Source of the DNA: Terana coerulea
Lineage: Eukaryota; Basidiomycota; Agaricomycetes; Polyporales; Phanerochaetaceae
Length of the DNA stretch: 64,000 bases
Assembly: GCA_024811115.1 (NCBI GenBank)
Contig: JAKOGH010000801.1
Location: forward strand, 1-64,000
Reading direction: 5' to 3'
Shown here one piece after another: positions 45,651-57,776 of this stretch (the stretch's first letter is position 1; the number at the start of each line of letters is the position of its first letter). Under the pieces are notes generated by a model, which searched no databases, was not told the DNA's origin, and worked only from the letters and a program-made list of their open reading frames with translations. The position numbers were made by a program, and so were the translations under genes.

Positions 45651-48119
45651 ATGTCAGACAGGCGGCGCGCAGAGATTGAGGCCAAGAAAGCCAAACTGGC
45701 CGAGCTGAAGAAGGCTAAAGAGGTCAGAAAGCAGGCAGAGCTTGAGCGAAGGTCGTCAGGAACTCAGGTATACTTCCTTCTCATCCTATAAGGCCAAGGC
45801 CGATGAATTTTGTACAGCTAGGAGTGTCTGTTGCAGCTCAGCGCGACGTCGAGGACCTCGTTTCCAATCTAATTGGCCCTAGTCGAAGGACGCTGGACAT
45901 CGACTCGCCGACCTCGATACCCGGTACACCCCTCCTCCAATCCACCACTCCTCTGCCTGGCCCGTCCTCGTTGTCTCAATCTCAATCAGGACGTGTAAGC
46001 AGACTGAGCGATGCCCCCTCTGACCGCGTCAGCCTCGGGACAACTATGGTCATGTCCAACGGTGGCACTGACCATGTAATGGAGCGGTATGTGTCTGTGG
46101 TGCTACCAGGAAACTCTGACTTACGGTTTCAGAGAGATGACACCACGTTTGATACCCGATCTCATCGACATTGAACAGGAGCTTTTCGAACTGCCTCAGA
46201 AGGTGAAGTGGAGAGCTCATTGCTCGAAGTCATGTTACTGAGCGAGAGTGTGCAGGAGCGTGTTATCTACAACAAGGAAGTGCAAACGATGGCTTTCGAT
46301 GAGGATGCTTCAGCAGGACCCTCCGAGGATGAAATGCGACAGCGTATTATGAGGGAACGCGATGCAGCTGATGCAGACCGGCAAAGGGAGATGGAACTCG
46401 AAGAGGAGAGTGTCCAACTTGACAAAGAGATTGAGGCAGAGATTCGAGGTACGTCATGTCACTACGATGTCCGTACGGGTGACTGAGTATTGCGCAGAAA
46501 TGACGGATGAAGAGAAAGTAAGCATCTTCGCCGTGCCGGAATTCCTGGACTTCGTGGAACACTCGACCAAGATAATTCAACGCGCACTGAATGACAACTA
46601 CGACTATGTGCGCGATTACACCATCGGCACCGAAACCGGGGCGTGAGTCTACCCATGTCTGAGACTTGGCGGCCAGCTGACTGTTAATGATCAGCGACGA
46701 CTCAGAAGGTCGGCGAGTAAAGCGGCTATGCGAGTTCTACGACGAGCGGTATGGGAAGAACCGGTCAATCACAGACGTAGATTGGTCGCCGAAGGTTCGC
46801 CCACTCTAAACGCTAAGCCTGTCTTGGCTAACAATGACCTAGTACCCGGAGCTCTGCTGCGCGTCCTACAACAAGAATCCGGCCGCGCTGAATGAGCCGG
46901 ATGGCGTCGTCGCGGTCTGGAACATGCATCTGCTCGAACGCCCCGAGTTCATCTTCCACTCGCAGGTGAGTCTCTCGTAAGTGTACTGTGTTGTACACGG
47001 GCTAACGTCGCTCAGTCGGACGTGCTTTCCGTAACGTTCTCGCCCTTTCATTCAAACCTCGTTTTCGGAGGCACGTATTCTGGGCAAATCTTGTTATGGG
47101 ACACACGTTCGAAGCACCTCCCGGTGCTCAAGACGCCCTTGTCGGCGACTGGGCACACACACCCGGTGTACGCGATGCAGATGGTGGGCACGCAGAACGC
47201 CCACAACCTGATCACGAGTAGCACAGATGGCACGGTGTGCAGCTGGCTTGTGGATATGCTCGCGCAGCCCCAGGTACGTCGGACCGTGCCAATAGAATCC
47301 CATGGCGTGCTGAGCGGTTCTCGGCCAGGAAACGCTCGAACTCGTGCACGCCGGTCACAACAAGACCGGCGAGGTCGCGATCACGACGCTGAACTTTCCG
47401 GACAACGAGACGACGACGTTCTGGGTCGGGACGGAGGAGGGCAACGTGTACCAAGCGAATAGGTACGACCGCGCGGGCGCGAAGGCGGGGCTGAACCAGC
47501 ATGACGTGTACAAGGGCCATTCAGGCCCCGTCATGGGCCTGCACTTCCACCCGCTGCACGGTCCTGTCGACTTCTCGGACCTGTTCCTCACGTGCTCGGC
47601 CGACTGGACGACGAAGCTGTGGCGCGCGAAGTCACTTGCGAAGCCGTCGACGAGCGCGAACGTGGTGTCGCCCGTGTACTCCTTCGACGAAGCCGACGAC
47701 TATGTTTACGACGTCAAGTGGCACCCGGCCCACCCTGCGGTGTTTGGCACGGTCGACGGCTCCGGCAAGTTCGACCTCTGGAATCTCAATGCCGACACCG
47801 AGGTACGCGCCTATTCCGTTCCGATCGTACATGCAGGGTCGCTGACGCGGTGCAGGTCCCAGTGGTCTCGACGACGGTCGGCCAGGGCCGGGCGATCAAC
47901 AAGCTGCAGTGGGACCACAAAGACGGTCGCCGCGCGGCGCTGGGTGGCAGCGACGGGAAGCTGTACGTGTACGACATCGGAGACATGGCGCTTCCTAGAG
48001 AAACGGAGTGGGCGGATTTGCAGAGGACGATTGCGGGCATGGTCGGCGGCGGCGGCGCTCATGTGAACGGTACTGCAGACGGGCTTGGAGACTTGGGGCG
48101 GTCTGTCAATGGCCGATGA
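45651..48119 (+). CDS. Cytoplasmic dynein intermediate chain (WD40)
   Basis: Non-catalytic dynein subunit that links the motor to dynactin and light chains, for nuclear migration and vesicle transport. The N-terminus [20 protein letters not shown] is a charged coiled coil typical of the family. A Ser/Pro-rich linker follows ([20 protein letters not shown]), then an acidic helical part. Next come [20 protein letters not shown] and [20 protein letters not shown]. The WD40 propeller spans about 46790-47960: [80 protein letters not shown] and [20 protein letters not shown]. About nine exons with ~50-bp introns. The neuron-type names do not apply, so I give no symbol. Confidence 0.9.
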
Positions 48120-48808
48120 GGGAGTCAGAGGGACTGGGACGAATCTGCTACGATTTTCTGATGACGATTGGCTGCTGCCATTAGGCGATTTTGATCACTT
48201 TAGTATGTCTGAATAGGAGGCGCAAGCTGCAACGATCCTTCATTACTGCGAGTAACTTGTGAGCATATTGCGGGCGCTATGTCGCAGTTTGGTGGAGATT
48301 CAATAACATTTAAAGCTCAATATGTTACATATCCACTGACGGTATACGTATATGCGTGCACTCTGTGCCGGTAGACCGACGCAGTTTGCCATACCTGCCG
48401 AGCCCACAGGAACCATTGGCCGAAGCAAGGCTCCAATCTGTTGTCCAGGTCGATCCGACATCCTCTATTAGGGCATTTTTTGTTCAGGAGTACTTGTTCC
48501 ATCCGTTCTTAGTATGGGTGCACGTTCCTAGAACGCGCGGATGCACTGAATCTGCGCAAGCACGGGATGAAACTCGGTGCTGCTATTGCGGCGTTGCTGA
48601 TATTTGCTGTGCTCCCCTGTGTCGCTGCACGCAAGACCTCCTCAGTCTGACTCCTCCTTTTGTAATAAAAGACTGTCCTCGGTCGTATATAACCCTCGGC
48701 CCCTCGACCTACAGAGGGACGGACATTCGCGGCGCGGCGGAACACCGAGTGCGGCAACGCCAGAAAGCTGAAAGCGTCTCAGAGGAAATAGTCAGGTGAC
48801 TACCCGTC
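48120..48808. other. Intergenic region
   Basis: 3' end of the dynein gene and promoter of the aminotransferase gene. Frames crossing it have no motif. Confidence 0.4.
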
Positions 48809-50782
48809 ATGCTCTCTCGCCTTCTTCCTCTCAGACCACCTTCCATCTTCTCCGCCCGCTTTCCTTCGTCTCGTTCGCTCACAACGCCCCCTTTACGACC
48901 CGCAGGTAGCTTTACACCGTTTGTCGCACGCAAAATGTCGTCTTTCAAGCAGGTGAGGTCGGCATAACGTCTGGCGCTTCTGCAAGTACTAACGCCGCTC
49001 GCGTACAGGAACCCCACAAGTACGTGCGTTGAATTTGTGCGAGAGAATGGTGCTGAAGCGTCGGGATCATTACAGGTTGCTCGTGTATGTCATTCCTCTC
49101 GTTCCTGCGCGAGGGGATGTACTGACAATGTCAATTCAGCATCCCAGGTCCCATAGAAGTCTCGGACGAAGTGAGTCATTGTATTACCCTGGCCATGACT
49201 TCGATTCTGACATACATATAGGTTCTCTTTGCCAATGCTATCCCACCTCTGGCACACACATCTCCTGACTTCATCCCAATCTTTGGCGATGCCATTCGCA
49301 TGACAAGGTGCGTACGCACATGAAGTCGAAATGCCGGCTATATGCACTGATGACTATCTAACATTGTAGAGATGTCGTGTTCACGAAAACTGGCCAACCA
49401 TTCCTCATCGCAGGGTCCGGTACTCTTGGTTGGGACCAAGTGCGTATACTATTCCTACGCGTTTCAATACCCTCATCATCAAGTCATTCGCTTTGTACTT
49501 CTAGGTTGCGGCCAACCTGATAGAACCAGGTGAAGAGGCCCTGCTGCTCAACTGTGGCTACTTCGGCGACAGTTTTGCCGACTGGTGAGTCTGCAGATTC
49601 CTACGCTATTTCTCGGCGATTGACGGTCTGGTGTTTCCGCAGCCTCCGGGCGTACGGTGCGAAGGTCGACGAGATCCGCGCAGACTTTGGCAAGTCGGTT
49701 ACACAGGCAGAACTTGAGCAGGCGCTACAGAGCAAGAAGTACAAGCTCGTGTGCTTCTCGCACGTCGACACGTCGACTGCGGTCTTAACGGATGCTAAGA
49801 TGGTCGGCGAGACCACTAAGAGGCTCTCTCCTGAGTCACTGGTAGGTTGTTCCTATTCTCAGCATGGAGGAATACTCACAGTGGCTGCGCAGACAATCCT
49901 TGATGGTGTATGCTCTGTAGCGAGCGAGGAGATCCGCATGGACGCGTGGGGGATCGACGTCGTTCTCAGTGCGAGTCAGAAGGGCCTTGGTGCCCCTCCT
50001 GGCTTGAGCATTGTCGTCGCTAGCGAAAAGGCCATTAAGACAGTTGAGAACCGCAAGGCCCCGATTGCTGGCTTCTACTCAAGCTGGAAGAGGTAGGCAG
50101 CTTCCGCTCAATATTAGCCAAATCCTGAAATGTTCCGCATTAGGTGGCTCCCCATAATGCACGCGTACGAGAGCGGCAAGCCTGCCTACTTCGCCACGCC
50201 TCCCGTCAACCTCATTCGCGCGTACGCCGCTTCGTTGACCCAGATCATGAAGTCCCAGATCTCTGTAGAGGAGCGCTTCAAGTTGCATCGCGAAGCGGCG
50301 CAGCGCGTCCGGAACGCCGCTGCGGACTTGGGGCTGAAGTTGGTCCCTGTTGATCCCTACTACACTGCTAACGGGATGACCGCGGTGCGCTGCCCTGTCG
50401 ATCCGCCACATCTCTCCACGAGCTGATCATAACAATGCAGATCTACTTCCCGGAGGGCCTCAGTGCTCCTGATATCCTCCCACGCATGCTGAAGCGGGAT
50501 GTTATCGTCGCCGGTGGAATCCACAAAGACAACAAGGGTTTGTGCAGGTAGCTTGCCCGTCGGAACCATAGCTAATCTGTTATCTTACAGACAAGTACTT
50601 CCGCATTGGGTATGTTTTTATTGATCTTGCTTCTGTGCGGGGCTGCGTACTAACGAACTCGAAGGCACATGGGTGTCACGGCCGTGCATCCCGAGCGCGG
50701 CGACCTCGACAAGGTCATCAAAGCACTGAAGGAATCCTTCAACGAGGCAATTGCGAGCAAGCAGCAGCAAGCCCAAGCGTAA
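48809..50782 (+). CDS. AGX1: Alanine-glyoxylate / serine-pyruvate aminotransferase
   Basis: PLP enzyme that makes glycine from glyoxylate. The first exon (48809-48952) encodes MLSRLLPLRPPSIFSARFPS, a mitochondrial presequence, and contains a second in-frame ATG (48935, MSSFKQ) that would give a cytosolic or peroxisomal form. Then come exons of 11 nt (49009-49019), 9 nt (49076-49084) and 31 nt (49140-49170). Spliced, they give EPHKLLVIPGPIEVSDE. Later motifs: FTKTGQPFLIAGSGTLGWDQ, NLIEPGEEALLLNCGYFGD, VCFSHVDTSTAVLTD, the PLP lysine in VVLSASQKGLGAPPGLS, and APIAGFYSSW. A 51-nt intron (49842-49892) keeps frame if retained. A 19-nt exon lies at 50592-50610. The C-terminus is HMGVTAVHPERGDLDKVIKA. 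No peroxisomal SKL is visible. Confidence 0.92.
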
Positions 50783-51380
50783 GATCTACAAAGCATGCAC
50801 TAAATAGACTTCACGAACTCATTTGCTGTACAATATGACCTTTCCCACACACTTACCTGTCTGCACACCGCACGCACATTGCACGCACGCTGATAGTGCC
50901 AAAACCGAGAATCACAAGCCAAAGGCAGGGCGGAGCCCGCACGATCCGTCCGCGTACGCCCACTCTATGTCCATGGCAAGGTTGTAGAGCGGCGTGCGGA
51001 GCGGACCACAGGCCTTCTGCGCCCTTGCACCCACCAAAATGCATTGTGAGTCCTCCGCGTTGTCTCCGCGCGGAAAGCTGGCTGACCGCTGCGGCGCTGT
51101 CCCCTTGCCAGACGCGGCGGGAAGAGGCGTGCCAACGCCGTCGGAAGGCCGACGGGACCACATCACTACCTTGCTCTTATCAATTTATTTGGATTTCATA
51201 CGAATTTCTCTGTACTGCGGCACCCACGTACCCACCCTCGCTAATCGACCCACTCTTTCGTACAATATGCACCGGAAATGTATTGCATGTCCTGCGGGTG
51301 TATCATAGTAAAATCCAATTGTACAATGTATGCGTGCAATATGCTTTGTGTGTCAATAATAGTCGTAAATAAAACGGGAT
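50783..51380. other. Intergenic region between convergent genes
   Basis: 3' regions of the aminotransferase (plus) and MET5 (minus). The overlapping frames lack motifs. Confidence 0.4.
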
Positions 51381-54300
51381 CTACGCGACGACCTCCCGGT
51401 GCTCGCCCTCGCCACCTGCCTTGTCCCACCAGGTGATGCCCGACTCTGTTGGCGCAATGTACCCCGCACGGATGACGAAGTCGCCAAAGTGCTCGCCGTC
51501 CAGGCGTTCCAACGCATAGCGTTTTATCATCGGACGCAGGATAGCCAAAATCTCGGGCTCCGTGACGGAGTCTGCGGAACGGGTCAGGACGAACCATAGA
51601 CGGAGCGGAACTGCGACACGAACCTCTGTAGATCTTATTCAGCCGCTGGCCGTGGTAGCCGCCTCCGAGAAGCATCATGTACGCCCCGGGGGCTTTGCCG
51701 ACAAACGCAACCTCCGCCAGATACGGCCGTGCGCACCCGTTCGGGCAACCCGTCATGCGCATGACGATCGAGTCATTCCTGAGTCCGCTCTCCTCGCAGA
51801 TCGCCTCGACCTTGTTGATGAGAATGGGAAGGTACTATGACAAGATCAACACCAAGCCAAGCATGTAGACAGGCACAAAAGGACGTACACGTTCAGACTC
51901 TGCCATCGCGAGACCACACGTCGGGAAGGCCACGCATGCTGACGACGACAGGCGGAGGCCGCCGTAATTCAAGTTGTCCAGTTTGTACTTCGCCAGCAGG
52001 GCCTTGATCGTCGGCACATCTGCGTCCGCAATCTCACTGATGACGAGGTGCTGGTTCGTCGTGAGGCGGAATGTGCCCTTGTGGACCTTTGCGATCTCGC
52101 GCAGGCCGGTCTTGAAGTCCTTGTCAGGCTCGTCCTGCACACGGCCGTTCTCGATAAAGCACGCGAAGTGGTTCTTGCCGTCATCGCCCTTGATCCAGCC
52201 AAAATCGTCGATGTTGCGGTCGAACGAGTACGGTCGAGCTGGAGGAAACTTCCATCCGAGCAGCTTCTCAACCTCGCCCTTGAAGACTTCAAGACCCATG
52301 CGGTCGATGGTGTACTTCAGGCGAGCGTTCTTGCGACTAGGGTGGTGAAACACATCAGTCCTGCGCAAAAAGCACGAATAAAGCGGATGATTTACTCCGC
52401 ACGGTTGCCGTTGTCCCTCTGGACGAGCATTATCTTCTCGGCAACGATGCAGCCCTGCTCAGGGGTACAGAAGCCAAGCACACTTCCAGTTCGAGGATAC
52501 GTCTTCTTGTTGCCGTGAGTGACACCCATGCCACCTCCCGCAGTGACGTTGAATCCCTCGAGCTCGCCGTTCTTGCCTACAATAGCAATGTATCCCACAT
52601 CGTTCGCGAAGAGGTCAACATCATTATGCGGCGGAACGGCAACGGCGATCTTGAACTTTAGCGAAGTGAGTACGTCATTATTTCGTTATGAGCATGAATC
52701 CTCACCTTGCGTGGCAAGTAGAACTCCCCGTACAGCGGTTCGTGATCCTTGAGTGCCTCGCCCGCGACCAATTTCTTGTCCAACCATATCTCGTGATAAG
52801 CGGTCGTACGAGGGATTAGGTGTTCGCTGACAGCTTTGGCGAACTCATAGGTCTGCTTGTGTATGCTGGACAAGGTGGGAATGGATGTCACAATAACGTT
52901 ACTGTATATGTTAAGTCAGCCAAATCCAGACCAACAGCACAGACCAACATACCGATTCACATCACCGCAAGCAGCCAAGGTGTCAAGGAGTGACCTGTTG
53001 ATATCCTGAATCGCCTTCTTGAGGTGTCGTTTGATGACGCCGTGGAACTGGAAGGTCTGGCGAGTTGTGATCTTCATCGTCCCGTTCGCGTGCTCATCCG
53101 CAATCTGGTCCATCTGCAGCCACTGCTCAGGGGAGCAAACGCCACCGGGCATCCTCACACGGATCATGAACGAGTACGCGGGTTCGACACCCTGCGCCTG
53201 GCGCTCGTCGCGGATGTCGCGGTCGTCCTGCTGGTAGATGCCGTGGAACTTGGTCAACTGGCCGTCGCTGGGCGCGAGCGCACCTGTGGTGGTGTCCTGC
53301 AAACCCTCGGCAATCGTGCCACGCAGGTACTTCGAGGCGACCTTGATGTGCTCGTTGGTGATGGGCTCCGGTTCGGCCTCGCGAACCTCAACGGCATCCA
53401 CACCGAGGAGCTTCCAGACGAGAGGCTCCCATACCTTGTAACCAGTCTCAGGGCCATCCGCGTCTTGGTCGTCGCCCAGACCAAGGTTCTGCAACGCGTT
53501 CTCCACCAACCTGCGCCAACCGCGCGTCCAAGTCCTTGCCGGCCTTGTTGTAGTAGTGCGCATCCTCTGGCCGCGGCCAGTAGTGGCTGTCGCCCATACC
53601 AAACACGGTGAACTTGAGGTTCGTCAGGGGCTTCTCACCTCGCGAGGCAATGCCGTTCAAGGTCTTGAGGAACGTCCTTCCGTTCTGAGGGAACTCGCCC
53701 TGGCCAGCGACGGAGGTTACGAAGGCCACGTACTCCTCCTTAGCAAGGTCGTCGACGGAGATCGAGTCCATGGTGGAGACGGTGGTAGAGAGACCGCGCA
53801 TCTTCCCGCGGGTGGCGAGGCGGCGTGCGACCTTCTCGGCTTTGCCGCCGTCCGATGCGTACAGTACGAGCAGCGGTGGCGCGTCGATGGCGGTCAGGAG
53901 CTCGGCGTACGACTGCTGTGCCCGCTTTCTCCGAGCCTCCTTGACGGTGTCACCCAAGTTGCCGACAATCTCGGCCGCCAGCTGCGGCTTTGACCGGACG
54001 AGCTGCGAAAGGTGGTTCTGGCGGTCGAGGAACTGCTGAAGGTCGCGCTTCACAGCATCTGAGTCGAGAGAGAACGGCTCCTTGCCTTGAACATCCTTGC
54101 TGGGATCCCAGCGGTACAGCGGCCAATAACCGGTGTCTACAGCAAGCTTCGTCTCCTTCAAAAGCTCAAGCGCCGGCGCATCCTCGGTCTTGTACGGCAG
54201 GTACGCCAGGACGACGCTGGGGCCATCGTAGCGGTCGGCTTCTAGAAGTGCCTGGAGCACCTGTCCATAGGATGAGTAGACGGCAACGCTCGCGACGTAA

Positions 54301-55922
54301 ACATCCCCGTGGTTCATGGCGTATAGGCCAACGTCCTGCTTCCGACGGCTAGGGTCGGCCACGTTGCGAGACGAGTAGGGTACGGTATCCAAGATGAGAA
54401 TGTTCACGTTCAGCTTGGAGGCGATGGCGTGGTGCAGACCGGAGGCACCAAGATCGTAAGACCAGGCGTCAGAGCCAAGAATCCATCGTGAAGGTGCCGC
54501 AAAGTGGGCGCGCAACGAGAGAATGAGATCTGCAGTTGTGCCATAGGCCGCACCTCCTTCTAGAAGCTGAGTGATCTGTTCTCCGAGAGGTCCGGTGTGG
54601 ACGGCATCGTCTTTGAGACGCAGCCACTTGCTCAGTACCCCGTGAAGCTCCGGTGAGACGGATGAATCCTGGACAAGCTCCTTGACAGCGGCAACAAGCC
54701 GGTCGCGCTGCTCAAGCTCCCCACGAATACGACCGAGTGCAAACTCGGGAGTGGTGGCCAACTGTCCCTGCGATGCAACGAGGTCTGGCGAATTGGCAAC
54801 ATGCAGACGTTCGCCGAAGAGCTGGCTCAAAATCTTAACGTATGAGGACTCGTGCTTCGGTACGTGCGGCGCGACGACGGAAGGCGTGTGTACGGGGAGG
54901 AGCCGCCCAATCGCAAGCGTTTGCTTGGAGGTTCGGAAGAGGCATGTTGTATCAGCTTCAGGATGTCTGAAGGGTGGATAGACGAATGGTCGTCAAAGTG
55001 CAACGCTGTGTACAATGGGGTATTCTTCGCGCTCCTCCTGCTGGATCGCACTAACAACATCAAGGTAGAGTGGCGTCCACTTCGTAGACCAGCGACGGAC
55101 CTGCTCGACCACAAGGACGCGGGAAGCCGAGGGAGGGATTCGACTGGTTATTTGTGTCGGCGGCAATGGACTGACCAAGCCTACGTCGACAAATAGAACT
55201 CCTTCCAGGTCAAACTTGAAGGACGGCTGGCCAAGAGCAAACACGACAGTGTGCGGTTCTGACGAGCCGTGCTCGGCGAAAGGTTGGATTGGTCGTTTTA
55301 CGAGTGACGCCGTGGTGATAGCTGCGCTAGAATACGACTGGAATAGGGCGGGGACGTACTCCTCGGCAGGTAGGACATGCCCATTTACGATAGCCTGACT
55401 CTCCTCCAGCAAAAATGGCTGTACTCGGCTCTCCTCGATCTCCTCGACTTCTCCGTCCACCGATGCAAAAACGTGCAACACGGGCTTCCTCTCCAAGCGA
55501 GCCAAGCGCGAAGCTAACAGTGCATTATCGTGTGCTTGCTGGGCCGTCCGTGAGAAAAGGAAGAGGGGTACTGTTGAGCGGAGGACTAGGGCGTCCGAGA
55601 GGTCGTCTTCAGCGAGGATATGGAGAGCGAGCGGAGTCGACGAAAGCTCGGGGAGGTGAACAAGTAAGCGATTTAACAACTCTGGCTGCGAGGAAGCCGT
55701 GTAGGAGACGAGCCCGACAGAGTTGTACCGCTGGAGGGTCGTGCCTGGGTCAGCGCCATTCGGTAGGCTAAAGACCGGCTTGGTCTCGCTTTGAGACGAG
55801 AGGCTATGGTAGGTGCTTGAGAACTTCGAAGCGGCGGGTAGAGTGGGTCTAGAGTCCACGAGCACATCGGATGTCAAGTAAGCGACTCGGGCCACGGCAG
55901 AGGAGGAGGATGCGACAACCAT
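51381..55922 (-). CDS. MET5: Sulfite reductase beta subunit, flavodoxin-hemoprotein fusion
   Basis: Reduces sulfite to sulfide in sulfate assimilation. Order: N-terminal pyruvate-ferredoxin-oxidoreductase-like part (55922 to about 53990), with [16 protein letters not shown]; flavodoxin domain with [19 protein letters not shown] and [20 protein letters not shown]; hemoprotein with [20 protein letters not shown] and [19 protein letters not shown]. The siroheme/4Fe-4S cysteines are [18 protein letters not shown] and [19 protein letters not shown]. End: [20 protein letters not shown]. Introns of about 50 bp split the 3' part; a 52-bp one explains the frame change after LNKIYR. Three one-base indels remain: an extra A in the AAA at 54995-54997, a missing G in the GGGG at 54894-54897, and an extra G at 53485-53486 in [14 protein letters not shown] read them as assembly errors. 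The ATG at 55922 is used. Confidence 0.91.
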
Positions 55923-56684
55923 TTTCACCTGTAAACAGATGTAATGTCAGTCAACCTTCTCCTGTACAGAGCTCTTCCAAAATGCATCAAACAGCGAGCA
56001 CCCACCGGCACCCACAGCGGCTGCGAAGAGATGCGCCTTGAACCAATGCAAAGTGACGGATTACGCACAGGAAGCTACCGTTCGTTTTCGCTCTAGGCCT
56101 CCGATATTCCGTGGTGCAACGTAGCCTCTGTAACTCTACAGCAGAGAGTGGTCGTCGTCAAACGGGAGGGTAGAGAATGCAGAGGGCGGGAGACCGAACC
56201 GCGGAGAGAAATACAGACTGGCTATTCGGAATTCACGGCATCTCGATTCGGAATTCAAGCATTCCGCACGGGCTTGTACAGTCAGACCATGGGGAAGATC
56301 GGTCCCAAAACTTTTGGATGAGGAGCGAATGAGTCGAAGACGTGCTTTCGCCATACCCGCGCCATCTGTTTGGCTGAGAGCATCCCCGGCATCGGGTTAG
56401 GGTCTTTGACCGGCGGCGAAGCCAAGAGTTCAACGTTCAAGCCAACCACCTTTGCGCAAGGATTAGCTCGATCGCAGTATAAGCTGTGTATAGTATGCGC
56501 GACATATTTAAAGCTCTGGTCATTATAACATATAAAATTCACTTCTTGGTAGCGTTCTATGACACTTCCTTACAGACCAGAAGTAGAAGCATTCCACAAC
56601 AGATAACGTCAATGTTCACTCAGTCTGGCACCGGATCCCATCCACACTCGGAAGACACGACCGTATCATCAACTGCTTACTGTT
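55923..56684. other. Intergenic region
   Basis: Promoter of MET5 and 3' end of the SET-domain gene. Frames at 56136-56542 have no recognisable motif and I do not call them. Confidence 0.4.
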
Positions 56685-57443
56685 CTAAACATCCAGAGGC
56701 GGGCCGTTGTGGACATCAGACGCTACATGCGCCTCACGACTCAATTGTACGATCCAAGGGCTGACATAGCCTCGCGCTTCCACCTGCTCCTTAGTGAGGT
56801 GTTTGGCACCTCGCACAATTTTCAGGCAGCTCTGTGATCCGCCAATTCAGCTTCAAAAGGGATGATTCAAGGACTGGGGTAACTCACGGGCGATGCACAT
56901 CTACATTCGAAAGGCTGGTCTAGCTCCCATTCCGTGCTTGGGTAGAAGAACGTCACTGGCAAACTCGAGTAAGATTGCTTGTCGGGTAAAGGTGTGAAAA
57001 GGCTGTTTAATCCCAGGCATACCATCCTCGTCTCGTTTTATCGGTCGCAGAGCTCGGATATGCCACTCCGAAGGCTCACTAGACGACAGATCAAAGGCTA
57101 TGTTTGGTTCGCAGGAATGGTTGACTGAGGGAGGCGTGAACAAAGGCATGTAAAGTAGACTTGAAAGCGACATACCATATACCAGGTCCGACTCTATGCG
57201 GACGTGGTCCTTGTCAGAAGGACCGCATTGCACGGTTGTGTAATCCCGTGACGCCCTAGTGCTTTTGACATAGGCCAGAATCTCTCCAGCATCCCACGTC
57301 TACCATTGAATACTATTAAACCACTACGACGAGTAGTTAAATAACAACGACGTACCAAGCCTAGTCCTCAGCGAAGCTGAGAACTCCTTGACATTCGGGT
57401 CCTTGTAGACGTAAAATTGCTCGGATAGGCTTGTAGTAGTCAT
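56685..57443 (-). CDS. Small SET-domain protein
   Basis: Belongs to a group of short fungal SET proteins, possible lysine methyltransferases. From ATG 57443: MTTTSLSEQFYVYKDPNVKE, then WDAGEILAYVKSTRASRDY and TTVQCGPSDKDHVRIESDLV. The SET core is VNHSCEPNIAFDLSSSEP, the SAM-contacting N-H-S-C motif, followed by EWHIRALRPIKRDED. After an intron come LTFFYPSTEWELDQPFECRC with the catalytic-region Tyr, and a post-SET-like Cys segment (SCLKIVRGAKHLTKEQVEAR). The end is GYVSPWIVQLSREAHVASDV at the stop 56685. Introns lie near 57306-57357, 57122-57171, about 56985-57040 and 56841-56888. The splice between the first two exons does not keep frame by one base with the obvious GT-AG sites; it may hide an error. 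Substrate unknown. Confidence 0.8.
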
Positions 57444-57776
57444 GTCGTTTTCAATCCTCAGGTCTCAGCTCTCTCACCGCAACATATTTGAGGATTTTCT
57501 CTACAACGTGATATTCGCGTGGTTATCCGTGCTACCGGCTTGCCCAAGGATGTGTATGCATGCCAAGGGTACTTATATGCAAGTTCACAGCCAATGACAG
57601 GGCGGGCTGCGCGACTTTGGGAATCCGGACCGAGCCGGATGTCGCCGTGATTGCATCAATCTGGTATCGAACCTTAATCTTTCGCCGTCCACAGAGCTGA
57701 GCGTCGTTCGGATTTCTCAAGCGCACCGTCAAGACACCCGCCACCGCCGCCGTTCCTTTCATTCCCGATACACGCA
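57444..57776. promoter_or_regulatory. Bid irectional promoter, SET gene / RPL30
   Basis: 333 bp between divergent ATGs. A pyrimidine-rich tract (57735-57765, CACCCGCCACCGCCG then CCTTTCATTCCC) sits just before the RPL30 start, as often seen at ribosomal protein genes. Confidence 0.5.

Noticed and set aside
51560..51640. Apparent double frame change near the C-terminus of MET5 after LNKIYR
   Set aside because: A 52-bp GTTCGT...GCAG intron gives the conserved [20 protein letters not shown] directly.
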